Below are positions 45,102-57,593 of a DNA stretch of 64,000 bases, piece by piece. The stretch comes from Syngnathus acus (lineage: Eukaryota; Chordata; Actinopteri; Syngnathiformes; Syngnathidae). The position numbers were made by a program, and so were the translations under genes. The stretch spans positions 7,027,053 to 7,091,052 of the forward strand of contig NC_051093.1 in NCBI RefSeq assembly GCF_901709675.1, read 5' to 3'. The notes below the pieces were generated by a model. It was given only the letters and a program-made list of their open reading frames with translations, was not told where the DNA came from and searched no databases. Every line of letters starts with the position of its first letter. Within the stretch, counting starts at the first letter, position 1.

Positions 45102-46790
45102 GACACACGGGTAAATAAAAAAAAATACTTTTTGGGTTAAGATCTTGAAAGTAACCCTGTTTTCTTTTCTTCCTTTAGTCTAAAAGGGTCTCTACGCCAA
45201 CCACAGGATTGGAACCTGAAGCCCCCCCCCCTCAGATGACATGCTTAAATACAAGAAAATGCATCCTCAAAAATCCAAGGAAAAGATAAAAACTCAGAAC
45301 ATTGGCTGCTTTTCTTTCCATTTCCACCGCAAGAAAGCTAAGTGTTTGAATTTGATTTGCGTGTTTAGGTGGGGCCGTTGCGGCTCTTCGCTCTTTACTC
45401 TCCTCTGCACTCTTCAGTTTCCTCTGTCCTGTTTTTTTCCAGCCCCCTCTCCATCATGATCACCTTTCATTACCCGATCAATCTCTTCTTTGTTGTTGTT
45501 TTTTTTCCCCCCAGCTCTCTTGCACACAAATATAAACGACTATTCCTTATTAATCGACACCATTACTCTGTCTTGCTACATACGTGTACAGTAGGACTTG
45601 CAAACGAGGGCTAAAAGAATGGGGGGGTGCTTGTTGTGTGGGTTTATGTACATTACATACAAAAACTTTAAAACAAAAAAAAACGCTTTTTTCTTTCTTT
45701 TTAAGGAGGCTCGTCATAGCTTTGATTCATACGCAATTGTTTGCTTTAAAAAAAAAAAAAATCAGCTTCCTTGTATTTATATGTTTGATTGATCTGTGCA
45801 AGTCATTTTAAACGTTTGACATTCAGGCAAATGTTTTCACTGGCATGTTTACAGTTTTTTTCTTTTCTTTTCTAAATGATGTTGATATGAATGCATGCAT
45901 TCCTGAAATTAACCAAAGTGGATGAGAGATGCAAGAAAGTGGGCAGCGACCGGATTGATCAACGTGTTTTTGAAATGTTTCTCGAGCTGCTACAGCTCAG
46001 ACAAAGGGCAAGACAGATTGAACTCGCCCTCTATTTGTTAGTCACACTAAGGTGTGGTTCAAAGCAAGCCAGTCATGTTGCCAAGTCTCACAAAGCTCCA
46101 GAATACGCTCGGATGCTTTCTGCAATGTGCACCTACTCGGTTATTATTCAGCATTTGAGGTTGTATGAGCAGTAAAAGCACAAGTACAGTACAACTGCAC
46201 AGGCATAAAAGACAGTCGGCCAGTGAGATGCACTCATTTCCCCTCCTCCGCTCAATATTAACACCAAGGAAGCCACCACGGCATCCTGTTACTGCTATCT
46301 CATTTGGCTCGCTTGTCTCCGTCATTGCTCAACTGCATGACAAGGAAGCATACACTACTTAACATACGGAATGTTTCGAGTCAAATTTCAGGACGGACCT
46401 CAAAAATGGAAGTCAAAACGTTTGCGCCATGTAACTTTGTGAGGGTGGGATTGTGCCATCTTACACCGAACTGTCAGTTGAAGTCAGGAAGTCTTTTCAG
46501 GTTGGAATCATTTTTGCCTCAGTAAACGTGTGAGTGTGTATGTGTGTGTTGAGTAGCTGTAGTTGGACGGTTATTTTTATTATTTCCACCCCCCCCCCCC
46601 CCAAGAGCGGCTCCCTCCTGTGACTACTGGTGAAACTGCATGTGACTTAAAGCACCCAAAACGTCACATTCAACTCAATCTTTTGTAGTTGTGTTGCTTT
46701 TGTGCGCCCATCTTCTCTGACGTTGTTTATCCAGTTGCCATAGTGACCCACCTCACTGCGCAAACAAGTGGCATTGTTTCTCATTGTTTT

Positions 46791-46854
<64 letters not shown>

Positions 46855-49292
46855 TTTACGTACTGCTACTTGGGGGGAGCGTCACCCCATGCGATCAACT
46901 CAGCAACTGCACGTGTGCTTAGGTGGTCCCGACGCCGGAGCGCTTTTTCAAATGTCGTCCAAAGCTGTCGCTGTTCTTTCAGAAGCCATAGCCAGCACTA
47001 TGACTGTCCCAACAATGGGTGTGAGGCTTTTTTTGTGCTCGTGGTGAAAAATCCATCGATGAATTCGCCTTCCCAACACTTGCCACGCTTTACTCAAAAG
47101 GGCTGCCTCCGTCCCTGCCTCCCTTTTCCTGTGTGCACTTCTTTCCAGCCACGACTTTGCCAATCGCCACCACTTTTTTCAACCCAATCAGCACGTCTGC
47201 ACTTTTTTTTTTGTTTTTTTTTGGGTCCTCAGTCTTTTCCATCTCTGATTCTGCTCACTCAGCTTTAAGTGTCATGCTTTGTGTATGTGTGATTTCAGTC
47301 AAGTCTGTGTATCTATAGTAATCATTCAGCCAAGATTTTTTTTTTGTTCTCCTAATTTTGCGTGTTGGCTTGGACGCCATCCCTATTTGTGCGTTTTCAT
47401 AGGTGAGATTTTTGAGGTCTTGCAAAAAAAATAACGTGTTTGTTTCATTTGAGTATCCATCAGCCATCAGTACGCCAACCCTGCTTGCTTTTTTTTTTTC
47501 CTCCTCTGACGTGACATTAGATTAGGTCGCCATGGTTCCCAACCAAGAGGACAAGGTTTTGCAATCGCACACACGTACACACTCTTTAACTGAGAAGTGT
47601 ATCTGCGTGAGTCTGTGAAATGTTGCACTTGAACATGTCATACACATTCACACAGTATTGATGATTCTAGTGGCCCGTCTGTCATGCGGCCTGGTTCCAG
47701 ATATCGTTGTTTTTAAATGGTTGTTCTTATTATTACCGTTGTTATACTGGTGAGGTTTTTTTTTTTTTATTTAAAAGGGAGTTAAAGTTGAATCTTTTTT
47801 TTTTAATAATCAGTATCATTTATTTGTATTTTTTTTTTTTCTTCTTAATTTGTCTTATGGGCGTGATAATTATTGATAGTCTTTTCTGTATTTCGGATTT
47901 TTTTTTCTTCTTGGATTTTTCCCTCCAAGTTCTTTTTAAGGAATTATTTTTAAGGAGTTATTTGTCGATTGTCAAAGAGATATGAGTTAAGGGTTGTAGT
48001 ATGTATATTGTATGGATATTAATTAAATGATTAACAAAGCAACAAAATTATATTGCATATAATTGAATAAAAATTTCCTGATACTGTTGCAGTTATGGTT
48101 AATTCTTTTTCTCTTTTTATCATTTATATTTATCTGTGTCTATGAAATAAGTGTGATTCAGACCTGGGATAATTACTTGATTTATTCAATATACTAATCA
48201 TTAGATAAAAAAAAACCTTCTATTTAAATCAGAGCTGGGCAAACTTTTGTATTTTAGTAATATTTAGTATTTATGTAAAATAGTTTAAGTAAAATACAAA
48301 GCCCATTTTAATTATATTTAACATTTTAATAATACAACAATAGTTTGTGAGGATTTATAAAGCGACAAAATCCATCAGTTTCTAAAACCAGTATGTTCTT
48401 ACAATTACGGTGAGTTTGCCAGTCCGCCTCTCACTTTAATCCAACCTGTTTATCCAGTCACGCCACTTTCACATCCCGCTTTACAACACGTCTCGGCACG
48501 CTACCGCCCTTCCTCTCGGACGTTCTCTTGCCTGGAAATAGAATGACATCACCATCATAGCAATTAAAATGATTCGTACTGTACTTTTGTTGTTTGGTTA
48601 ATTATAGCCATATAACCGGAATCATGTAGCCAAAGAGTCCAAACTCCTAACGTGGGAAAATACTTATTTTGCATTGATTGCTTTGCTCTATGCTTGTAAA
48701 AACCAGGCTTGATTCGCTGCATAGTGGCTTAAATATGTCACACTATTGTTCGTCACATTCCAGTTTTCTAGTTGATAGTCTCATTAACATTCCTGTACTG
48801 CACTCTGAGACACTGAGACATTTACTATAATACATTTGCACACTGTTAATCAAAATGCATTCAAGTTCATTAACCTGCCACTTGTCTTTTTAGTATCTGT
48901 TATAATGCACATCCTGTTAATCGCGGAGAGCAAACAATTTTCAAATAGTCAACCTCCAATGTGTTTTTTTTACAAATAGCTGCCCAGTGCTGTTTCAGGG
49001 AGAGGCCGGCCGTTAAGATAAAGGTGAGCTGTGGGTCAGCTGTGGTGCTTTATTAACTCATTTTTACAGCTCCGCTGCTTCCAGATATCTTTGCAGCAAG
49101 ACAAGGAAAACTTGTGCGCCAACATTGTCGAACATTCGAATACCTGTCTGTCGAGATTTTCTTTTAGTTGGCTAAAGACAATAGGTCGTCTCCTACTGAG
49201 ATAGATATCGCTCTGTTAAAACTTTTTTTCAGCAACTTAGCACTTTGTTAGTTCAATCCGACGAGAGAGCTTGCGGAGATTTTTAAAAGGAG
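45102..49292 (+). other. mapk3 3'UTR and intergenic region to gdpd3
   Basis: T-rich non-coding sequence with a (GT)n tract and a C15 run near 46588. The clearest late poly(A) hexamer is AATAAA at 48066-48071, which would make a long 3'UTR of about 3 kb; earlier ends are possible. From 48100 to 49250 I see no gene. Confidence 0.45.
46794..46853. repeat. (GT)n microsatellite
   Basis: About 30 uninterrupted GT units, probably inside the long mapk3 3'UTR. Confidence 0.97.
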
Positions 49293-51921
49293 ATGAGCTG
49301 TTTTTGGTGTGTCGTTCTCCCGGCGTTGGGTGGGTACACCCTCACCTCGCTATACCTGCTGAAGAACCCTCAAATTCTTCATAAGAGAAAATGCACAAGC
49401 TTCTATTGTACACACATTTCCCACAGAGGAGGTAAGCGAGAGAATAATTTGTAGGAGTGTTTATAGAGTGTAACTTTAGCCTCGTGTCTTTCATAGCAGC
49501 AAAAATGAATGTGATTGTTAAAAGTAGCTCATAAAGCAGTAGCAGTTAAAACGTATGCAAGAGCTCAAACGAAATAAAATTCTTGTTAAGATAACTGCTT
49601 ACTATCTTACCAGGATGTGGTGAGCGGATAGAAAGCACCATGGAGGCCTTCAGTCAGTGAGTAATATTTTTGTGTGTGTCTATATATCACGTATTTATTT
49701 CAAAACTATTGTAGTAATGTATAAAAGCCTAATTATCAGAATATTTTTGGACCTAAGTCATAATGAATTGACTCAATTTTTGGAACTAACATTAGTTGCC
49801 CTAATTTTTAGCGCAGTGGCTCAAGGAACGCAGATGTTGGAACTAGATTGTCACTTGACGCGGGACGGATATGTGGTTGTGTCACATGATGAGAATCTTT
49901 TGAGGCAGACGGGTCATGATGTCACCATGTCTTCAGTCAACATTCAGGTAGGGGGGGGAAGAGAGAGAAAACCACATATAGTTTTGATCCCCCCCCCCCT
50001 TTTAATATAATCAACATTTACAAGCTCCATTAAAAAAAATTGTACAGGATTAATATGGATAAATAATATGTTCTTCCTATGGCTTTTCTAGGATTTACCC
50101 TTGTACAAGGAAAAGCTTGAGTTGACATTTTATCGAGGTGAGACACTCCCATGTAGTAGATTATTCACAAGTGGCAAACAAAAACAATTCAAAATAAATG
50201 ACGTCACTTTTGTTATCATAACTTGTATCCACCAGGTCACTACAGCAGTGGTTCCGACAGGGAATTTACTTTGCTGGAGGATGTGTTTACAAAGTTCCCA
50301 GAGATGCCAATCAGCATTGAGATTAAAGAGGACAACAGCCAGTTGATAGAAAAGGCAATGATGACACAAAAAAAAACTTTTATATAACTTTTATAACAAT
50401 TTGTTCATTGTATGGCAGCATAATCTTTTGTGTCCCTTGGCAACTAGTTAGTTAAATTCCATCCACGATAAGATTTACATATTGTCTTCTCCCAGTTGAA
50501 CATTTGCACTTTTTTACAAGTAACATGCTCGCACGTAACTCACACGTGTCACTTTAATTAAGGCAATAATATGTGCTTGATATTTGCCTTACTTTGACTG
50601 TAAACATTTCTGTGTTAGGTATCTGAGCTGGTCAAACGCTACCATAGAGAAAAGATCACCGTCTGGGCATCTGTGAATTCAAAAATCTTGAGCAAATGCT
50701 GCAAAACGGTAAATGAAAGAAAACTGGTTTTATGTTTGCAATGTGTGAATCTCAATATCTTTTGCTGTCTCTCACTCTAGAATGGAGCCATGCCGTATAG
50801 CTTTTCCTTATATCGAGGTGTGCTCCTGCTGTTTCTCTTCTATACTGGCCTACTGCCCTTTGTTCCACTGGGAGAGAGTTTACTCCAGTTCTACTTGCCA
50901 CGCATATTCAACAGGTGTCCAAGTCAAGATGAAACTGGCCTGTTTTTTGTTTTTTTTTCTTCTGGAGTGTAATGTTTGCTCCATGTTTTATGTGTTGCAG
51001 GACGTTTATTCCTGAGAAAAACATGTTGAGGAACAGATTGATCGTCACTTTATTAGAAAAGTGAGAGAATGTTTTTCTTGAATAATCTTGTTTTACATGC
51101 TGAGATTGACTGACAGTCTCGGGTGTAGCAATCTAGAAAATATTTTTTCATATTTATTTTGAAAATGTAAAAGTTTGTAAATGAGCTTTTTTCACAATCT
51201 GTTTCAACATTTTTCATGATTGTAGAGTTACTATGAGGAAGAGTCTCTTTAAACATCTTGCAGCCCGTGGAATTCAGGTATGAAGCTATTGTCCATTTTA
51301 TCCTCTATTGGATAAACTGAAATCGTACTTATTCTCAAATAACAAGGAATGCATGACCTTGTAACACCCCCACCCTCTCCCGCTTAAGCATTTAATGGGT
51401 GAGTTCATCCAAACTATATAAAGCACACACCACCACGGTGAATGTTTTTGCTCCATCCTGATGTCATTTCTGCTGGGATGAGCTCACCCCCGTAGTTGGA
51501 CCATGAGTGGACTCCCTAATTGTTTTAGTGTGAAAACAATGGATAGCAAAATGCCCTCATCGTATTACATCTGCACATTGGAATGAAATGATTTCAAAAG
51601 AGTATAAAAGAGGACAAAAGTCCAAAGCTTGCTAATCGGAAGGATTTGATAACTTGCGATTGAATAACCGATTGTTATTGGTAATCAGCAACATCTTGTG
51701 TAACAAATGGTGAGTATATCGTTATGAAATTGTTAATGAAAATATGTCAAAATTTGAGATAATTTGTTTTGTTTAATTTTGCAACTTTGCAGGTGCATTT
51801 GTTTGTGTGCAACACAGATGAAGACATAAGAGCGGCATTCGAAGTGGGGGCAACAGGGGTGATGAGTGACTATCCCTCCCGTCTGTCGGGCTACCTCCTC
51901 AGAAACACTCAGGGTTATTGA
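49293..51921 (+). CDS. gdpd3: glycerophosphodiester phosphodiesterase domain protein (GDPD1/GDPD3 type)
   Basis: A membrane enzyme of the GDPD family; GDPD1/3 act as lysophospholipase D on lysophospholipids. Exons: 49293-49431, 49614-49656, 49812-49947, 50092-50137, 50236-50354, 50619-50708, 50781-50914, 51001-51060, 51226-51277 and 51793-51921, giving 315 aa. An N-terminal membrane span (about 4-22) precedes the catalytic SHRGG (His44, Arg45). Metal and active-site residues follow in ELD (Glu71, Asp73) and SHD (His86). IEIK in the exon at 50236 is the usual later metal motif. A second hydrophobic span, LLLFLFYTGLLPFVPL, lies in the exon at 50781. The C-terminal GATGVMSDYP is typical. Intron 5 starts with GC instead of GT (AAAG|GCAATG). 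Placement between mapk3 and ypel3 matches human GDPD3; sequence alone does not fully separate GDPD3 from GDPD1. Confidence 0.9.
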
Positions 51922-52346
51922 TGTCTCCACATTTGAACACAGAAACTCATAAATGGCAGCTTTTTGGTGTGCGAAAATTGAAATAGACCAAAAGCAAGAA
52001 GCTCATATTAAGTGTCAGATCAGTCTGACAAATCTTTCAGGATTACACATTTAGAGTATGTCTGATTCATTTCCATGGTCTCCACCAATCATCCTGGCAC
52101 AGCTCAGTATTACATTAATTTTCCCGAGTAACATGACCTCACAGCTCATTCCTTACGATAAAGACTGTGATTACTTTGTCATTAGAATGAATTAGAATGC
52201 ACTGAATGGATGATTACCAATTGAATGTTTCAATGTGATAACATGACAAGAATGAACAAAGAAGCAAATATAGAACGAAAACAGTGTGTTCACTTTGTCA
52301 AGGCATGGTCAAAGTCTGACCACATTATTGTGGTACTAATCAAACA

Positions 52347-52354
52347 GTCTCTCT

Positions 52355-52407
<53 letters not shown>
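52347..52407. repeat. (GA)n microsatellite starting at a TCTCTCGAGAGA palindrome
   Basis: CTCTCTC switches at 52354 to about 25 GA units, making a polypurine tract with a small mirror/palindrome at its left edge. Confidence 0.95.
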
Positions 52408-52411
<4 letters not shown>

Positions 52412-52755
52412 ACAAAGGCTGTATTTTTCTGACCCGATTAGCTATGCTTTGCATTGGGACAAGTGGGTAATGGAATATGAATGGGTCATTGACGTCAACA
52501 CTTTCAAGGAGAAAAGGTACTCATCCAGCAAGCAAATTCAGCTTTCTTGTGGACAAAGATTTTAAAATATAGAATGGTGCTTTATACATTGCCAAGAAAT
52601 ATACAGTTTGTAGGTTCTGATCAAGAGCCAAATAATTTTAGCAATGTGGTGTGATGAGAAATGTAAACTGCAATGGGTCGCTTATGTAATGTGGCAAATA
52701 ACAACAAATCACGTTTGTTGAGCAGGTTTCACCTCACGAGTAAATTCTAAAAATA

Positions 52756-52866
52756 ACCCACTCAGTTATGGAACATTGGGATTTCTTTGTAATGTTGTAA
52801 AATTGATCATTTGAAAATATAAATACTTGGAGAGATTTGTAGAAATGAAGTGTAGCATATTGAAAT
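52756..52866 (-). repeat. dispersed repeat copy B (partner at 2625-2735)
   Basis: Shares about 100 bases with copy A, ending at AAGTGTAGCATATTG. Read on the minus strand, both encode MLHFIS, then FQMIN or FQIIN, then an R-(K/N)-P stretch. The divergence shows this is an old element. Confidence 0.6.
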
Positions 52867-53309
52867 GACTACCTGGATAAATCATTAAGATTGGTGTATT
52901 CACAAACATGGATATTATTAATAATAGCATAATTAAATGTAATTTGACCATATTTGTTGTTTCAGAAGTGTGTGTGTTCCCAATTAATACCCAGGAAGTA
53001 GCTCTCATTTTCAGAAAGGTTGGTGACCCCTGGTTACGTAAATTAAATTTTGAAGAAAAAAAAAAAACATTTGACTATGCACTTATTTCGGTTATGTTTA
53101 TAGAACATAGTGCCTAACACAACAATGATACTTTCTGATCACATCTTACAGCAAAATATTTTTAAATATAATACTAGGCATTTTTTTTTATGTTTTAAAA
53201 TAGTATAGGACAGTAAATTCCTGTATTTTGGACCAGAATCCACAAACAAAAAAGCAGGAAATGATTAGCCACTGCTTTGGGAACAGTGCGAACGAGTTCA
53301 CGTGACGTT

Positions 53310-53741
53310 CAATCTGATTGGTTGACCCACATTCTAAAGCTTATTCCGAGGTTCCTATTGGTTGAAATCTTTTGTTTTGCCCTCCCATGTGCTTCAGACT
53401 TCCCCCCAAGTATGTTTTTATAAACAAACCACATTTCTCATCCGTCTGCTGCGCGATTAGTCACGAATGTGTCAAATTGCTCCCTTTGTCGACTCTCTCT
53501 TTTTTTCGTAACAAAACATATATTCTTTGGACTCGATTACGTTTTGCAAAGAAACGCGGTACCGCATGTCATAAACAGAAGCCGTTTGTATTGTCTTTAT
53601 TGTCCAAGACGTCAACGCGTGGTGGGCTTCTTGCTGTGAGCCCAATTTACGCTTCGTACCGTTTTAGTCTTCTTTTTTTTCACCTGATAATCACATTGAT
53701 CCACAGTGTGTTGGCAGAAAAGAGACTTGACATCGGGAGGT
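53310..53741 (+). promoter_or_regulatory. ypel3: ypel3 promoter and 5' non-coding exon (inferred)
   Basis: Two inverted CCAAT boxes (GATTGGTT at about 53316 and TATTGGTT at about 53354) lie upstream of a good splice donor GGGAG|GTAAGTG at 53741. The ypel3 coding exon is preceded at once by an acceptor (TGCTCAG ending at 54458). A non-coding first exon ending at 53741 is therefore likely. Confidence 0.5.
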
Positions 53742-54460
53742 AAGTGGCTAAACGCGGGAAGAAGCTGCAGTGCGCATTTGAGCTGCTGCAATGTTGTGAC
53801 AGTGCGGAGATAGCCAACATGCTAACTTAAACCAGGCTAGGTCCGAGATAATCGATTAGATCAAGCTGCTCCACTTTATTTTAGATGCAGAGTTGTTGTG
53901 TATAATACTAAATTTGAAGTGGTGGTGCTTTTTATTTCTATGTTGAAGCAGGATGCCACAATAGACATGTCCGAACATAACTCTTGCTCTACGTGCTCTG
54001 GCTGAGCCAGTAAATGTGACAAAGAAAGCTCATTATTATGAACATTTCAGATCAGTGTTTTTTTTTTTTTCTTCCCGTAGTATTGATTCTATTAGCAGAT
54101 AAAAATGATCATTGATTTATGGTTTGCAAATGTTGAACTAGCAGAGGTCAATTTTTTTATGTAGTTGTAAATTAAAACCAAGTTGTTATCAAACAAAAGG
54201 ACAACTCGTATGTCATTAGCATGGATAAATGAATCAAGAAATGTAATTAAGTGTAATAAGGAAATAATATTTTGAAAAATAAAGTAGAATTGTATCATTT
54301 CCAACGGCACCCATGGTGACTCATGGGCACCCTATTGTGCCATGGCACCCCAGTTGGAATGGTTTATTCAATAAAATATCATCAGTGCATATACATGATA
54401 AGTTTCTTTGCAAGAACCTGATGAGCAAGAATAATGTGGCATCTCTTTCCTTGCTCAGAT

Positions 54461-55713
54461 ATGGTGAAGCTGACGAAAGCCAAGACGTTCCAGGCTTACC
54501 TGGACTCTTGTCACCGCCGCTACAGCTGTGTGCACTGCCGCGCCCATCTAGCCAACCATGATGATCTAATCTCGAAGGTCAGCTACCACCTTTTTGTTGT
54601 ATTTATCACGTCACATGACGTGAGCATTTTCAAACGCCAACTACTGTTGCACTATCCCTGAAATTCTGAGATTTCTTCACAGTTCAAGTGTTGTTTGACC
54701 TTATAATGCCCTATTTTTGTTTTTGGGGCGGTTAGATTGGGAACATAAGAGAGTAGGACATCCCTTACTATAACAATTATTAATAGTGTGGTGAAACTGG
54801 TAAAACTGCACAGACATAAAACCTCAACAATCTTGGCTAGGCTACAGGATAGTCTTGGGAGGGTTTCTTGTTGGTTGATTTGTCTCATTTGTGTTTCCAT
54901 AATAGTCTTTCCAAGGGAGTCAAGGCAGAGCTTACCTCTTCAACTCTGTGTGAGTATTTTGATTTCAGTTTTACGTTGTACTGACAATATGTCAAACTGG
55001 TTCATCTCCATTTAAAAGTGTTCTCATTGGACTAATTCTATATGTAGGTTAAGGATGGAATTGTTATCCCTCTTCATGTAATGTTTGAATGAGTCCAGTT
55101 ATAGCTTCCAACAGTTTCCCAGTATCAGTATTGACACAAACCTGATACAGCACAGATAATTCGATTTACTCGAGCGGACCTTGAAGTTGGGTGTTAGCCA
55201 TGCTACTGTTGGGTTAGTAGGTCAGTAAAACACAGGCTGTGACCTTAAGATTGGATGTAATCACTGGGAATAACAGTATCTAGTTTCAGGCTAAATTTGT
55301 TGAGGCCTGAAAAGTGTCATTGTTTTAGAGACACCCTCCACACACACACAATCACATTGTTTCAGCAACATGTGACATCTATCTGCCGTTTGATGATTTT
55401 CAGGGTGAACATCGGCTGTGGTCCTGCAGAGGAGAGGCTGCTGCTCACGGGACTTCACGCAGTGGCTGATATCTACTGTGAAAACTGTCACACTACCCTG
55501 GGCTGGAAATATGTAAGTGTCCACACATGCACACAAGTCAGAAGAGTAAGTTACTGGTAGGCCGGATGAGTTTGAGATTGCAAAACATTTCCTGTCCTTA
55601 CAACCGACATCTCCTTTTCGCAGGAACAAGCCTTTGAATTGAGTCAGAAGTACAAGGAAGGAAAGTACATCATCGAGCTGTCCCACATGATAAAAGACAA
55701 CGGCTGGGACTGA
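54461..55713 (+). CDS. ypel3: protein yippee-like 3
   Basis: A small zinc-binding Yippee protein. Mammalian YPEL3 is a growth-suppressing, senescence-associated nuclear protein. Exons: 54461-54577, 54906-54949, 55404-55512 and 55624-55713, giving exactly 119 aa, the family length. The two zinc-binding CxxC pairs are Cys23-Cys26 (CVHC) and Cys79-Cys82 (CENC). The core [11 protein letters not shown] and the C-terminal HMIKDNGWD are invariant family features. The start lies two bases after the splice acceptor, so the 5'UTR is in an earlier exon. Its position after mapk3 and gdpd3 is the human 16p11.2 order. Confidence 0.97.
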
Positions 55714-57593
55714 GCGGGAAGTCTTCATTGTTCTCCATGACTTTTGTTTTCCAAGTTGCATCCCCTCGTCTTAGCAGGGCTCCAGTGTAGCTTCCCTCAT
55801 CCCGCGTTGGACCCGTCGCTGTGCCACACTTTCACTCTCCATGGCTTGGCCATGAATAGCATGTGATGCCTTATCTTCCTCCTTTCTTTGTGTGTTTTCC
55901 AGCAGCCACAGCAAGGTTTCTGATAATGCAATCCTAATTGCTAGTTGTGCTTGGTGTAGGTGAGAATGACTGTAGGGTTGGTTGGTTATTGGATTTTTAG
56001 GCGTGTGTTTGAGTGATGAACCTCTTACCAGTGATCTATAATCAAAGTAGGGTAAAAGCCGGTGCAAGTCATGCAAAAGTGACCCCACCCTAAGTTTACA
56101 ATGCCGTTTTAGATACATCTGGCCAAGGTGCAGATTCTACAAATGAAAAGATGAAGCAGCATTTATTTTTTAACAATTATGATCATTTCTGTTTTTACAT
56201 GAAGATAGTAACCTCAGAGTGTCACAAATACAAGTTGGTGAATAGTAATGGTAATCATGCCCATGCACATTCCCTGCAGGCAATTTTAAACCTGAACTAT
56301 CTTCTGCTTTTAGGTATGTGAGTCTGTGCGTACATGTGAACCTGTTTATTCAGCTCTGTGGGAAATTTGGGAGGCCAAAGAGCACATATTCAGTCAAGTG
56401 TGGGCGTGTCAATAGCAAAACTGGCTCTCTGGTAGGTGTCAGATGCTTGAATTTGATCATTTGATTTGGAGTCAATGTGTCTCACAGGGATTGAATTTCA
56501 AGTTTGTTTGCAGTGTATGCCTGGAGTTTTACCTGCACAATTAGGATATCCACTGCTTGCTGACATTTTAGAGATCAAGCCTCTTGTGTTTGTGTGCAGT
56601 GTAACACTTGAGAGGCCCTTGCAGCTCCATTTACTCAATCATGTTTGAGCAATGCGTGATTAGAATTATAGCATATTTATGGTGATTTTTTTATTGTCTG
56701 CTTCTTTTCATTAAAGCATAATTTTAATCTGATCTTTCATTAAAATACAGTCCATCTGTAATGTGTGGTGCTGATTTCCTCATCGATTTGCATGTATGGA
56801 GTTTGAACCAATGTCACCAGTCAAATACACAGCTACAAATTATACAGTTAGTCTCAGGTGAATTTGGCTGGCACATTATGCAAAGAAGGCTGATCCAAAC
56901 ACCTCACTGAAAGGCAAAATTGCTGACTAGAACCCAGAACCTTCTCGGTGAGTCAACACTAGGCTGCCAAACAAGCTTTTTATTGAGTTGTATAAAAAAA
57001 ATTGTGTAGCATGTTAATAGAACTCAAATAAGCAGAAAGGTATAATGCATAATGAACTCTGACCAATCTATTTCAACAGTAATATAAATAAGTACATTTT
57101 TTTTACCACGAGGCTCACGCTCTCTATAAAGTTTATTAAAAGTAGTATTTAAAACAAATGTTAACACTACTGGCCGAACTGCAGGTATGCACTTGCAGCA
57201 GAATATACCACTATATAAACACTGTTCATTCTACTCACACCATTTAATGTCGTACATCAAACTACTCTAACTAGAGGTATCAATTCAAATCACTAAAAAT
57301 TGTATTATTCTCTATTATGGTTTACGCGGCCTCCATTACTGGCATTAAAATAGTGCATTTCCACAATTATGGCAGCTCGCACCCCCGAATCCATACAAAT
57401 GGTTCCTTCCAATTCAGGTGGTCATGTGACTTTTTCCGTTTCGCCATTTTCCCCTTCTGCACCGGTCCTCTTAGCACTCTGTAGCCTATAGCAACACTCC
57501 GTTTTAAAACCTGTCCGAGGCTGACGGTGGGATAGAGGTAAACGGTAAGAGAATCTTCTCCCGTCGCTTCTTGGGCCCGTAAATACTGCGAGA
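55714..57593. other. ypel3 3'UTR and upstream region of atp6v0c
   Basis: No coding exon was found. The last 200 bp before atp6v0c are GC-richer and act presumably as its promoter. The minus-strand frame over them reads into the atp6v0c first exon in antisense and is rejected. Confidence 0.45.

Larger units (their letters stand above)
51922..53400. other. gdpd3 to ypel3 intergenic region
   Basis: AT-rich DNA with a (GA)n tract and one copy of the dispersed repeat also found at 2625. The short frames here show no recognisable similarity. Confidence 0.5.

Noticed and set aside
55291-55761. 156-codon minus-strand frame
   Set aside because: Antisense to ypel3 exons 4-5, which encode the invariant YPEL sequence.
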